A DNA stretch of 64,000 nucleotides from Sphingomonas oryzagri. GTDB taxonomy: Bacteria; Pseudomonadota; Alphaproteobacteria; Sphingomonadales; Sphingomonadaceae. A program made the position numbers and the translations under genes. Below the pieces are notes generated by a model. The model worked only from the letters and a program-made list of their open reading frames with translations, had not been told where the DNA came from and made no database searches. Of the stretch, positions 45,334 through 54,242 are shown piece by piece; the stretch's first letter is position 1; each line of letters starts with the position of its first letter. The stretch lies in contig NZ_JARYGZ010000001.1 of the NCBI RefSeq assembly GCF_029906645.1, positions 1,235,208 through 1,299,207 of the forward strand, written 5' to 3'.

Positions 45334-45782
45334 GCGAAGCGCTCGTGGCCCTGCGCGCCGCCATCGGCGTGCGGCGCATGTCCGACTGGCTGGTGGTCGA
45401 TCAAGCATTGATCGATCGCTTCGCCGATACGACGCTGGATCATCAGTTCATCCATGTCGATCCCGTCCGTGCCGCCGAGACCCCGTTTGGCGGCACGGTG
45501 GCGCACGGCCTGCTGACGCTCTCGATGCTGCCCCACCTGATGAGTTCCATCGCGCAGCCCGATCGGCCGCCGGCGCGGATGGGCGTGAATTACGGCTTCG
45601 ATCGGGTGCGCTTCGTGCACCCCGTCCGCTCCGGCAGCCGCATCCGCGCCGGCGCGACGCTCGCTGCGATCGAAGAGATCACGCCGGGTCAATTCCAGCA
45701 GACCCACGACATCGCCGTGGAGATCGAGGGCGAGGCCAAGCCCGCTCTGGTCGCCACCTGGCTCACCCGTTTCTTCCTTTGA
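45330..45782 (+). CDS. MaoC-like (R)-enoyl-CoA hydratase
   Basis: A 150-residue hotdog-fold hydratase. The hydratase 2 motif is visible as [14 protein letters not shown] followed by [12 protein letters not shown]. It adds water to an enoyl-CoA, complementing the FadJ-like enzyme with opposite stereochemistry or a branched substrate. The GTG start overlaps the preceding stop. Confidence 0.9.
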   Translation: MSEALVALRAAIGVRRMSDWLVVDQALIDRFADTTLDHQFIHVDPVRAAETPFGGTVAHGLLTLSMLPHLMSSIAQPDRPPARMGVNYGFDRVRFVHPVRSGSRIRAGATLAAIEEITPGQFQQTHDIAVEIEGEAKPALVATWLTRFFL

Positions 45783-45802
45783 ACATCCGACAGGAGAAAA
45801 CC

Positions 45803-46975
45803 ATGCGCGATGCCGTCATCGTCTCGACCGCCCGCACGCCGATCGGCCGTGCCTATCGCGGCGCGTTCAATGCCACGCCTTCCCCCACGCTCGCCGCCCA
45901 TGCGATCCGTGCCGCCGTCGAGCGGGCTGGCGTCGACCCGGCCGAGGTGGACGATTGCATCATCGGCGCCGCCTTGCCGCAGGGCGTGCAGCACACGATC
46001 GGCCGCACCGCAGCTTTACGCGCCGGCCTGCCGGTGACGGTCGCGGGCATGACGATCGACCGGCAATGCGCATCCGGCCTGATGGCGATCGCGACCGCCG
46101 CCAAGCAGGTGATCGTCGATCGCATGGATGTCGTGGTGGCCGGCGGCGTCGAGTCGATCTCGATGGTGCAGACCCCGCAGATGCGCGTCGCGCCCGATCC
46201 CGAGCTGCTGGCGATGCATAAGCATGTCTACATGCCGATGCTGCAGACCGCCGAGGTGGTGGCCAAGCGCTACGGCATCTCGCGCGATCGGCAGGACGCC
46301 TATGGCCTGCGCTCACAGCAGCTGACCGCGAAGGCGCAGGCGGCAGGCGCGTTCGATCAGGAGATCATCCCCGTCACCGCGACGATGTCGGTTGCCGACA
46401 AGGCGACCGGCGAAACGTCCCACAAGGAGGTAACGCTGGCGAAGGACGAGGGCAATCGGCCGGACACCACCGCCGAAGGCCTCGCAGCGCTCAAGACCGT
46501 GGTGGAAGGCGGCGTGATCACCGCCGGCAACGCCTCGCAGCTGTCGGACGGATCGTCGGCCTGCGTGGTGATGGAGGCTGGCCTTGCAGCGGAGCGCGGG
46601 CTCGCCCCGCTCGGCCGCTATGTCGGCATGGCGGTGGCCGGCACCGAGCCCGACGAGATGGGGATCGGCCCGGTGTTCGCCGTGCCTAAGCTGCTTCAGC
46701 GCTTCGGCCTCGGCATGGACGATATCGGCCTGTGGGAGCTGAACGAAGCCTTCGCCGTGCAGGTGCTCTACTGCCAGGATCGGCTCGGTATTCCGGATGA
46801 CAGGCTCAACGTCAGCGGCGGTGCCATCTCCATCGGGCATCCTTACGGCATGTCGGGTGCGCGTATGGTCGGCCACGCGCTGATCGAGGGGAAGAAGCGC
46901 GGCGCGAAGCATGTCGTCGTCACCATGTGCATCGGCGGCGGCATGGGCGCGGCCGGCCTGTTCGAGGTGCTGTGA
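45803..46975 (+). CDS. Acetyl-CoA acetyltransferase (thiolase)
   Basis: A 390-residue thiolase. The acylated cysteine is Cys89 in [26 protein letters not shown] and the second active-site cysteine in [10 protein letters not shown] follow. It cleaves 3-ketoacyl-CoA to release acetyl- or propionyl-CoA. AGGAG six bases before the ATG at 45803 fixes the start. Its stop overlaps the next start (TGATG). Confidence 0.94.
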   Translation: MRDAVIVSTARTPIGRAYRGAFNATPSPTLAAHAIRAAVERAGVDPAEVDDCIIGAALPQGVQHTIGRTAALRAGLPVTVAGMTIDRQCASGLMAIATAAKQVIVDRMDVVVAGGVESISMVQTPQMRVAPDPELLAMHKHVYMPMLQTAEVVAKRYGISRDRQDAYGLRSQQLTAKAQAAGAFDQEIIPVTATMSVADKATGETSHKEVTLAKDEGNRPDTTAEGLAALKTVVEGGVITAGNASQLSDGSSACVVMEAGLAAERGLAPLGRYVGMAVAGTEPDEMGIGPVFAVPKLLQRFGLGMDDIGLWELNEAFAVQVLYCQDRLGIPDDRLNVSGGAISIGHPYGMSGARMVGHALIEGKKRGAKHVVVTMCIGGGMGAAGLFEVL

Positions 46976-47979
46976 TGAAGGCGCTGCTTTCCCGCCAGCC
47001 CGGTGGCCCCGAGACGCTGGAACTCACCGATGTGCCGACGCCCGAGCCCGGCAAGGGCGAATTGCGCATCCGCGTGTTGGCCTGCGCGATCAACTATCCC
47101 GACGTGCTGATCATCGAGGACAAATACCAGTTCAAGCCGCCCCGCCCCTTCGCGCCGGGCGCCGAGGTCTCGGGCGTGGTCGATGCGATCGGCGAGGGCG
47201 TGGAGGGCTGGGCGATCGGCGACCGGCTGATCGCGGTAGCGCGCGACGGCGGATTGGCCGAGGCGATGATCGTGCCGGCCTCCGGCGCTATCCGGATGGC
47301 GGCCGATGCCGATCCGGTCGAGGGTGCGGCGCTGATCTTCACCTATGGCACGACCATCCATGCGCTGATCGATCGCGGGCAACTGAAGGCCGGCGAGACC
47401 CTGCTGATCCTCGGCGCGGCCGGCGGCATCGGTCTGTCCGCGATCGAGATCGGCAAGGCGATGGGCGCGACGGTGGTCGCCGCCGTCTCGAGCGAAGAAA
47501 AGGCTGCCGCAGCGCGCGAGGCCGGCGCCGATCGCACGATCGTCTACGGGCGCGGACCTTTCGACAAAGAAGGATCGAAGGCGCTCGCCCAGGCCTTCAA
47601 GGATGCGGTGGGACCAAAGGGCGCGGACGTGATCTACGATCCGGTCGGCGGCGACTATGCCGAACCGGCGCTGCGCAGCATTGCATGGGAGGGGCGTTAT
47701 CTGGTCGTCGGCTTCCCGGCCGGTATCCCGAAGCTGCCGCTCAACCTGACGTTGCTCAAGGCTTGCGACGTGCGCGGCGTGTTCTGGGGCGCCTTCGTGG
47801 CGCGCGAGCCGGAACGCCATCGCGCCCATGTCGCGCAATTGCTCGACTGGTGGCGGGAGGGGCGCATACGCCCGCGCATCGATCGCATCTACCCGCTCGA
47901 ACAGGGCGGCGAGGCGATCACGCGGCTAGCCAGCCGATCGGCAATCGGAAAGGTTGTCGTCCGCATCGACGACGCCTGA
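46975..47979 (+). CDS. NADPH:quinone oxidoreductase family protein
   Basis: A 334-residue zinc-free MDR protein of the quinone reductase group, with GroES-like part and nucleotide loop ILGAAGGIGLSAIEIGKAMGA (split by family positions at about 143-163). In catabolic operons such proteins often reduce enoyl-CoA or enone double bonds. It is the last gene of the co-directional operon. Confidence 0.88.
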   Translation: MKALLSRQPGGPETLELTDVPTPEPGKGELRIRVLACAINYPDVLIIEDKYQFKPPRPFAPGAEVSGVVDAIGEGVEGWAIGDRLIAVARDGGLAEAMIVPASGAIRMAADADPVEGAALIFTYGTTIHALIDRGQLKAGETLLILGAAGGIGLSAIEIGKAMGATVVAAVSSEEKAAAAREAGADRTIVYGRGPFDKEGSKALAQAFKDAVGPKGADVIYDPVGGDYAEPALRSIAWEGRYLVVGFPAGIPKLPLNLTLLKACDVRGVFWGAFVAREPERHRAHVAQLLDWWREGRIRPRIDRIYPLEQGGEAITRLASRSAIGKVVVRIDDA

Positions 47980-48287
47980 CCCTATTTTCAAATTTTACCG
48001 AACACCTCTTCGGGCGCCGCTTTATGAGAGCGGCGCCCAATCCTATACCGACCGGAATTACGTTGTGCAAAGCGGCAAGAAATGCCCGCGTTGCGAAAGT
48101 GCTACACCCACCACATTCCTGTCCATACCCTATATTCAATTCGACTTGACGCATCGAAAGGCTTGCCCCATCCTCCTCTCACCAAACGGGCGTCGCGCAC
48201 CGAAGCATCGGGCGCGGCGGACCGGGGCGAGGCGGCGAAAGACCCCCACCCCGCGTCGGCCCGACGGGAGAGGAAGGGGATCATCTG
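47980..48287. other. Intergenic region before the TonB receptor
   Basis: About 308 bases without a gene. The stretch 47985-48150 is richer in A and T, consistent with a promoter for the receptor gene. No hairpin with a T run, iron box or riboswitch was recognised. AGAGGAAGGGG lies 11-20 bases before the receptor ATG. Confidence 0.4.
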
Positions 48288-50837
48288 ATGCACACCAAGG
48301 CCAAGTTGTGCGTTGCCGTGTCTGGCGCGGCGCTGTTCGCCGCGACTTCGTTTTCAAATGCGATGGCGCAGACCGCGCCCGCTGCGGCGACCCGTCCGGT
48401 CGCAACGGAAGACGCGCCGAGAAGCGTCGACGAGATCATCGTCACCGCGCAGAAACGCTCCGAAAATCTCCAAAACGTCCCCATCGTCGTCACGACCGTG
48501 ACGAAGCAGTTGCTGCAGGACAGCGGCGTGAAGGACATCAAGGATCTGGCACTGCTCGCCCCCGGTCTGCTCGTCACCTCGACGACCAGCGAAGCGTCCA
48601 CGACGGCGCGCATCCGCGGCATCGGAACGGTGGGCGACAATGCCGGGCTCGAATCCTCGGTCGGCATCGTGATCGATGGCGTCTATCGCCCGCGCAACGG
48701 CGTCGGCTTCGGCGACCTCGGCAATGTCGAGCGGATCGAGGTGCTGAAAGGCCCGCAAGGTACCCTGTTCGGCAAATCGGCGACGGCCGGCGTGATCAAC
48801 ATCCTCACCGCCGCACCCAAGAACGAGTTCGGCCTCGACGCCGAACTGGAAGCCGGCAATTACGGCGCCATCGGTGGCTCGGCGGAGATCACCGGGCCGA
48901 TCGTGAAGGACAAGCTCGCCGCGAGCCTCTATTTCGCCGATCGTCAGCGCGACGGCTTCTTCGACGTTGATACCGGCCAGGGCCCACGCACCTCCACCCA
49001 CGATACCAATCGCGATTTCTACACGATCCGCGGCCAACTGCTGTTCACGCCGACCGACACGTTCAAGGCGCGCCTGATCGCCGACTATTCGAAGCGGCAC
49101 GAGGAATGCTGCATCGCCGTCATCACGCGCGCCAGCCAGGCGCCCGCGCCCAACCTCGCCAACAACATCGTCGCGGCGCTGGGCGGCAACGACGGCGACC
49201 CCGAACATCCCTATCGCCGCCAGGCCTACGCCAACCAGCCCGACGGCCAGCGGGTCCGCGACGGCGGCGTATCGCTGCAGGCCGATTGGGAACTGGGGCC
49301 GGGCACCCTCACCTCGATCAGCGCCTATCGCGACTGGAGGACGATCGCCGGCTTCGATGCCGATTTCTCCACTGCCGACATCGACTATCTGCCCCCGGAC
49401 AAGAGCAATTCCACGCGCTTCCGGACGTTCAGCCAGGAGCTGCGCTACGCTGGCACATCGGGCAATCTCGACTGGCTGATCGGCGGCTTCTACAGTCACG
49501 AGCGGCTGAACCAGAATACCAGCGTCCGCGTCGGCAAGGACTTCACGCCCTATCTCAGCCTGCTCTTCTCCTCGCTGGTGGAGGGCCATCCCGATCCGAC
49601 ATTCCTGCAGACCGGGCTGACCTTCCCGTTCGTCGGAGGCGTGAACTATGCGGCGGGATCGGGGTCACTCGATCGCTATCGCCAGCTCGACAAGACCTAC
49701 GCGCTGTTCACCAACGAGACCTACCATTTCAACGACGCGCTGAGCTTCAACGTCGGGCTGCGCTATTCGATCGACCAGAAGATCCTCAACCAGACGAGCA
49801 GCAATATCGGCAACGGGTCCGGCTGCGCAGCGGCGAATGCGGCGTTCGGGATTCTGGAGGCGGTGAACCCGGAAGCGGCGGCACAACTCGCGCAGGTCAA
49901 CGAGACGATGTGCCTGCCCTTCCTCAGCCCCGGCTACAACAATTTCACCAACCGCCAGTCGCATACCGAACATGTGCCGACCGGAACGGCCAAGCTCGCC
50001 TATCGTTTCGGGCCGCAGCTGATGGTCTATGCCTCCTACGCGCGCGGCTACAAGGCGGGCGGCTTCAACCTCGATCGCGTCCAGTGCACGGTCGGCGAGG
50101 CGGATTGCCTGCCGGGCAGCGCGGCGGTGATCACGCCGATCCGCAACACGCGGTTCAGCGACGAGACCAACAACGCCTTCGAGGTCGGCGAGAAGGCGAC
50201 CCTGCTCGATCGCAAGCTGCTGCTGAACGCCGCGCTCTTCTACCAGAGCTACAAGAACTTCCAGCTCAATACCTTCAACGGCCTGGTGTTCGTCGTGGAT
50301 TCGATCCCGAAGGTGATCAGCAAGGGCATCGATGCCGATTTCGTTTGGTTCGCCTCGCCGAAGCTCACCTTCCAGGGCGGCCTGACGGTGGCCGATACGC
50401 GCTATCACCTGACCGGCACCGAGTTGGCCGATCTCGAACTGCGCACCGGTTACCAGGGCGGCCGCCATTCGCGCCTGTCGCTGGCCCCGCTCTACTCGGC
50501 TTCGCTGTCCGGCACCTATACCCAGCCGATCGGGGAGGATTATCAGCTGCGTTTCAATATGGGCGCGAAATATTCCTCGAAATACAATACCGGTTCCGAT
50601 CTCGATCCGGGGAAGGAGCAGAAGGGGTACGTGCTGGCCAATGCCCGGCTCGGCTTCGGCCCCAGCAACCACCGCTGGTCGGTCGAGATGTGGACCGAGA
50701 ACATGTTCGACACCCACTACAAGCAGGTTGCGTTCGACAACGGCTTCCAGAACGTGCCGACCAACGCGACCGGCGTGCTGGACGCCTTCCTCGGCGCGCC
50801 GCGCACCTTCGGCGCGACGCTCAGGCTGCATTACTGA
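48288..50837 (+). CDS. TonB-dependent outer-membrane receptor
   Basis: An 849-residue receptor. A signal peptide ends at AMAQ (about 28), a TonB-box-like DEIIVTAQKR follows (about 48-57), then the plug (about 60-175, with VERIEVLKGPQGTLFGKSA) and a 22-strand barrel ending TFGATLRLHY. The subfamily is that common in sphingomonads for import of plant or aromatic compounds rather than siderophores. It lies 308 bases after the catabolic operon and directly before an epoxide hydrolase, suggesting substrate uptake. Confidence 0.92.
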   Translation: MHTKAKLCVAVSGAALFAATSFSNAMAQTAPAAATRPVATEDAPRSVDEIIVTAQKRSENLQNVPIVVTTVTKQLLQDSGVKDIKDLALLAPGLLVTSTTSEASTTARIRGIGTVGDNAGLESSVGIVIDGVYRPRNGVGFGDLGNVERIEVLKGPQGTLFGKSATAGVINILTAAPKNEFGLDAELEAGNYGAIGGSAEITGPIVKDKLAASLYFADRQRDGFFDVDTGQGPRTSTHDTNRDFYTIRGQLLFTPTDTFKARLIADYSKRHEECCIAVITRASQAPAPNLANNIVAALGGNDGDPEHPYRRQAYANQPDGQRVRDGGVSLQADWELGPGTLTSISAYRDWRTIAGFDADFSTADIDYLPPDKSNSTRFRTFSQELRYAGTSGNLDWLIGGFYSHERLNQNTSVRVGKDFTPYLSLLFSSLVEGHPDPTFLQTGLTFPFVGGVNYAAGSGSLDRYRQLDKTYALFTNETYHFNDALSFNVGLRYSIDQKILNQTSSNIGNGSGCAAANAAFGILEAVNPEAAAQLAQVNETMCLPFLSPGYNNFTNRQSHTEHVPTGTAKLAYRFGPQLMVYASYARGYKAGGFNLDRVQCTVGEADCLPGSAAVITPIRNTRFSDETNNAFEVGEKATLLDRKLLLNAALFYQSYKNFQLNTFNGLVFVVDSIPKVISKGIDADFVWFASPKLTFQGGLTVADTRYHLTGTELADLELRTGYQGGRHSRLSLAPLYSASLSGTYTQPIGEDYQLRFNMGAKYSSKYNTGSDLDPGKEQKGYVLANARLGFGPSNHRWSVEMWTENMFDTHYKQVAFDNGFQNVPTNATGVLDAFLGAPRTFGATLRLHY

Positions 50838-50844
50838 GACGGGG

Positions 50845-51822
50845 ATGGCCGCTCGCTTCATCGAAACGAATGGGGTCCGTCTCCATGTCGTCGAGGAAGG
50901 GAGCGGCCCCCTCGTCCTGCTGTGCCACGGCTGGCCCGAGACGGCTTACAGCTGGCGCCACCAGATCGGGGCGCTGGCGGCGGCGGGCTATCGCGTCGTG
51001 GCGCCGGATCAGCGAGGCTATGGGGCGAGCGATGCGCCGGAAGCCGTCGACGCCTACGACATCGCCCAACTTACCGGGGATCTCGCGGGTCTGGTGACGG
51101 CGCTCGGCGCGGAGAGCGCGGTCGTGATCGGGCATGACTGGGGCAGCAACGTCGCGGCGCACGCGGCGTTGCTGCGGCCGGACATCTTCCACGCGCTCGG
51201 CCTCCTGAGCGTTCCCTACGTCGCGCGCAGCCGGACACGGCCCTCAGCGCGGTTCGAGCGCGCGACGCGGGACCGGGAATTCTATCAGGCCTATTTCCAG
51301 CAGCCGGGCCGGGTCGAAGCGGAACTGGAAGAGGATGTGCGCCGCGCCCTGCTCGGCATCCTCTACACCGCCGGCGGCGATCGCACGCATGAACGGCCGG
51401 GCGACAACCGCTCCTTCGCCTTCTTCGCCAAGGGCGAACGGATGATCGACAATCTCATCGTGCCGGATCATCTGCCGCACTGGCTGTCGGCGGACGATCT
51501 GGACGTCTTCACCGATCAGTTCCGGCGATCCGGTTTCCGGGGGGCGATCAACTGGTATCGCAACCTCGATCGCAACTGGGCGATCACCCCGTTCCTGCAG
51601 GGCGCGAAGATCCTTCAACCCACCATCTACATCGCCGGATCCGCCGACGGCGTGCCGATCATGCTCGCCGACGACGTCGCGGCGATGGACAGCTTAGTGC
51701 CGAACCTGCGCGGCAAGCACGTCCTCGACGGTATCGGTCACTGGACACAGCAGGAGGCGCCCGAGGCTGTCACCCGGCTGCTGCTGGATTTTCTCGGCAA
51801 GCTCAAGGCGGAGCGGGGTTAG
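50845..51822 (+). CDS. Epoxide-hydrolase-type alpha/beta hydrolase
   Basis: A 325-residue cytosolic alpha/beta hydrolase. HGWP (28-31) forms the oxyanion region, the nucleophile is Asp98 in GHDWGSNVA, and the catalytic histidine lies in [11 protein letters not shown]. This set is that of epoxide hydrolases and dehalogenases. It starts eight bases after the receptor stop, so the substrate is probably what the receptor imports. Confidence 0.9.
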   Translation: MAARFIETNGVRLHVVEEGSGPLVLLCHGWPETAYSWRHQIGALAAAGYRVVAPDQRGYGASDAPEAVDAYDIAQLTGDLAGLVTALGAESAVVIGHDWGSNVAAHAALLRPDIFHALGLLSVPYVARSRTRPSARFERATRDREFYQAYFQQPGRVEAELEEDVRRALLGILYTAGGDRTHERPGDNRSFAFFAKGERMIDNLIVPDHLPHWLSADDLDVFTDQFRRSGFRGAINWYRNLDRNWAITPFLQGAKILQPTIYIAGSADGVPIMLADDVAAMDSLVPNLRGKHVLDGIGHWTQQEAPEAVTRLLLDFLGKLKAERG

Positions 51823-51895
51823 GTGCATTCATGCGTGCGGGCGCTTCGTCGCTGATCTAAGGCGACATCATGAGCAAGCTCGTGAATGTCGGCGC

Positions 51896-52438
51896 ATGGC
51901 GCAGTTGATCCTGTTCAACAAGCCCTATGGCGTGCTGAGCCAGTTCACCGATCGTGGCACCGATACCGCGCGGGCGACGCTGTCCGACTTTATCGATCTG
52001 CCGGGCATCTATCCCGCCGGCCGGCTGGATCGAGACAGCGAGGGGCTGCTTCTGCTGACCGACGACGGCAAGCTGCAGGCGCGGATCGCGGATCCCAAGT
52101 TCAAGCTGCCCAAGACGTATCTCGTCCAGATCGAAGGGGAGCCGGACGATGGCGCGCTGAAGCAATTGCGGAACGGCGTGCAGCTGAACGATGGCCCTAC
52201 CCGCCCCGCGCTGGTCGAGCGCATCGACGACCCCGCCTTGTGGCCCCGCGATCCGCCCATCCGCTTTCGTGCCAGCATTCCCGATCGCTGGCTGAAGCTC
52301 ACCATTCGGGAGGGGCGAAACCGTCAGGTCCGCCGGATGACGGCGGCGGTGGGCCATCCGACGCTGCGGCTGGTGCGATGGGCGATCGGGGACTGGTCGG
52401 TCGCGGACCTCCCGCCCGGCCAGTGGCGCGCGGCGTGA
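51896..52438 (+). CDS. rluE: rRNA pseudouridine synthase, RluE-like
   Basis: A 180-residue RsuA-family pseudouridine synthase without the S4 domain, like RluE, which modifies U2457 of 23S rRNA in Escherichia coli. The catalytic aspartate is Asp45 in [18 protein letters not shown], and [20 protein letters not shown] closes the fold. Its stop is overlapped by the RNase H-like gene. Confidence 0.9.
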   Translation: MAQLILFNKPYGVLSQFTDRGTDTARATLSDFIDLPGIYPAGRLDRDSEGLLLLTDDGKLQARIADPKFKLPKTYLVQIEGEPDDGALKQLRNGVQLNDGPTRPALVERIDDPALWPRDPPIRFRASIPDRWLKLTIREGRNRQVRRMTAAVGHPTLRLVRWAIGDWSVADLPPGQWRAA

Positions 52439-52800
52439 AGATCTTCTTCGACGGCGGCTACCGACCCTCCACCGGCATGGAAACGGCGATCGTCGTCGGC
52501 GGCCGCAGCTTCATCCGGCGCGACCATGGGGCGGGCAACAGCATGGCTGCCGAATGGCTCGCCCTGATCGAGGCGATGCGCCACGCCAGCGAGCGGGCTT
52601 TGGTCGATCCGGTGCTGCTCGGCGACGCGGCGGCAGTCATCGCGCAGGCAAACGGCACCGCCCGATGTCCGCCATCCTGCGCCGATCATCTGCGGACTTT
52701 TCTGGCGCTGCCACGACCACCGGGCCGGGTGCGGATCCGCTACGTAAAACGCAGCCAGAATCTCGCCGGCATTGCTCTCGCCGGGCTGCGCGATCGCTGA
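52435..52800 (+). CDS. RNase H-like fold protein
   Basis: A 121-residue protein with the layout of ribonuclease HI relatives: acidic first strand (FFDGGYRP, Asp5), [14 protein letters not shown] with Glu near residue 42, and [12 protein letters not shown] with Asp at 63 near a second strand. The usual final His/Asp pair is not evident, so nuclease activity is uncertain. Its GTG start overlaps the rluE stop (GTGA), so the two are coupled, pointing to an RNA-related role. Confidence 0.6.
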   Translation: MKIFFDGGYRPSTGMETAIVVGGRSFIRRDHGAGNSMAAEWLALIEAMRHASERALVDPVLLGDAAAVIAQANGTARCPPSCADHLRTFLALPRPPGRVRIRYVKRSQNLAGIALAGLRDR

Positions 52801-52807
52801 CGCGCGA

Positions 52808-53614
52808 TCAGCGCGATGCGGCGAACAGGTGGTGAAGAACGATGCCGCTGGTGGTCGCCACGTTCAGCGAGTCGAAGCCGCCGGCCATCGAGAGCCGGAC
52901 GGTATGTGCGCGGCCCATGAGTTCCGGGGAAAGGCCGGGGCCTTCCGCGCCGAACAACACGGCATTCCGATCCGCGACCGCCATGTGTTGCAGTTCGCGT
53001 TCGCCGCGCGGGCTCAGAGCCACCGTCGCGAAGCCATGACAGTCGAGCAGATCCAGAATGTCCGTTCCTCGATCGACCTGCGCGAACGGCACGAGCAATG
53101 TCGCACCGACCGAGACCCGGATCGCCTTGCGGTAGAGCGGATCGCAGCAGTCCGAATCGAGGATCACCGCCCCGACACCGAACGCCGCCGCGTTTCTGAA
53201 TATACCGCCCATATTGTCGTGGTTCGCGATGCCCGACAGCACCAGAATGTCCGCGCGCGCCGGTAGGCCGCCCAGCAAAGCCTCGGCCGAAGGCGCATCC
53301 GCGCGTCGCCCGATCGCCAGCAGCCCGCGATGCAGCGCGAACCCGGCAATCGCATCGACGACAGCTTGGGAAGCTGCGAAGACGGGGGTGTCCACGTCGA
53401 GCCTGCCGAGCACGTCCGCGAGGCTTTCGAGGCGATGGGCGGCGACCAGCACCGAATTCAGCCGGAAGTCCGCCGAGGACACCACCTTCTCGATGACGAC
53501 ACGGCCCTCCGCCACGAAGCATCCCTGACGGCCCACAAGATCCCGCTCGCGGATATCGCGATAAGCCTCGATGCGCGGATCGGCGACATCGTCGATGGTG
53601 ATGATGACGGGCAC
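52808..53614 (-). CDS. SpoU/TrmH family RNA 2'-O-methyltransferase
   Basis: A 268-residue SPOUT methyltransferase with an N-terminal substrate domain (about 1-105) and a C-terminal knot. Motif 1 is LSGIANHDNMGGIFRNAAAF, motif 2 VLFGAEGPGLS and motif 3 LSMAGGFDSLNVATTSGI. It methylates a ribose in rRNA or tRNA. GTG start. It converges with the RNase H-like gene, and a tiny gene lies just upstream on the same strand. Confidence 0.9.
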   Translation of the reverse strand: MPVIITIDDVADPRIEAYRDIRERDLVGRQGCFVAEGRVVIEKVVSSADFRLNSVLVAAHRLESLADVLGRLDVDTPVFAASQAVVDAIAGFALHRGLLAIGRRADAPSAEALLGGLPARADILVLSGIANHDNMGGIFRNAAAFGVGAVILDSDCCDPLYRKAIRVSVGATLLVPFAQVDRGTDILDLLDCHGFATVALSPRGERELQHMAVADRNAVLFGAEGPGLSPELMGRAHTVRLSMAGGFDSLNVATTSGIVLHHLFAASR

Positions 53615-53617
53615 GGC

Positions 53618-53770
53618 TCAGTCTTGCGTGAAGCGCTTGACCTTGTTCGGCAGATCCTTGCCCTTGGTCCGGCGCGACGGCGTCTGGACCGGGTTCTTCT
53701 TCTTCCACTCGGCCCAGCTCATCGGCCCCTCGGGCGTCTGTATGATCATGTCTTCGAGAGAATCCGCCAT
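53618..53770 (-). CDS. Very small hypothetical protein
   Basis: A 50-residue protein (MADSLEDMIIQTPEGPMSWA...) with a strongly basic second half (WKKKNPV, SRRTKGKDLPNKVKRF). Its stop lies three bases before the GTG of the SpoU methyltransferase, so the two are likely cotranscribed. It is too small for family assignment; an RNA-binding helper role is possible. Confidence 0.6.
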   Translation of the reverse strand: MADSLEDMIIQTPEGPMSWAEWKKKNPVQTPSRRTKGKDLPNKVKRFTQD

Positions 53771-54242
53771 CGAGCCGTTCTACACGATGCGGCCGCGCGG
53801 TGCACCGTTCATCGTCAGCAAGATCGGGCGCGATCCTTTCGGTCCGGAAGGAGCAGCGCAGTCGCCCTCACCGCTCCCGGCGGTTCGCCCATAGAAGAAG
53901 GCGGCCCAGCGAACACGACATGGCCTCGCAATTGCCCGGCACAGGCTTTCGATCATGCAGAAGAGCACGCTTCAGGAAACTGACGATATTTCCCGTCCGA
54001 TGCCCTGCGCGCCTGTGCGCCGCCGCGGCCCCCGGCAAAGCCCGAACCTTCATCGTCCCCAAGCCCCAGAAAATTCCGATACCTATGGGACGCCGACGGA
54101 GATCGCGACCCGCAGCCCGTTCGACCCAAATACTTCGCACCCCAGCAATTCGGGTTGCGCAGGTGGTGACGCCCCTGGTTATCAATGTTTTCAAGGCGGG
54201 CGAGATCGGAGCGCGGTTGCCGGCCGCGCTCCTCCAACCCGA
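53771..54242. other. Non-coding stretch before metE 3' end
   Basis: About 470 bases with no convincing gene. Frames on both strands are short, arginine-rich and lack ribosome binding sites. A hairpin at 54208-54232 is the only structure noticed. Confidence 0.45.
54208..54232 (-). terminator. Hairpin downstream of metE
   Basis: GGAGCGCGG and CCGCGCTCC form a perfect nine-base-pair stem with a seven-base loop, ten bases after the metE stop codon. No T run follows on the minus strand, so its terminator role is tentative. Confidence 0.45.

Noticed and set aside
49106-51097. A 663-codon plus-strand open frame
   Set aside because: Shifted-frame shadow of the TonB receptor and epoxide hydrolase genes.
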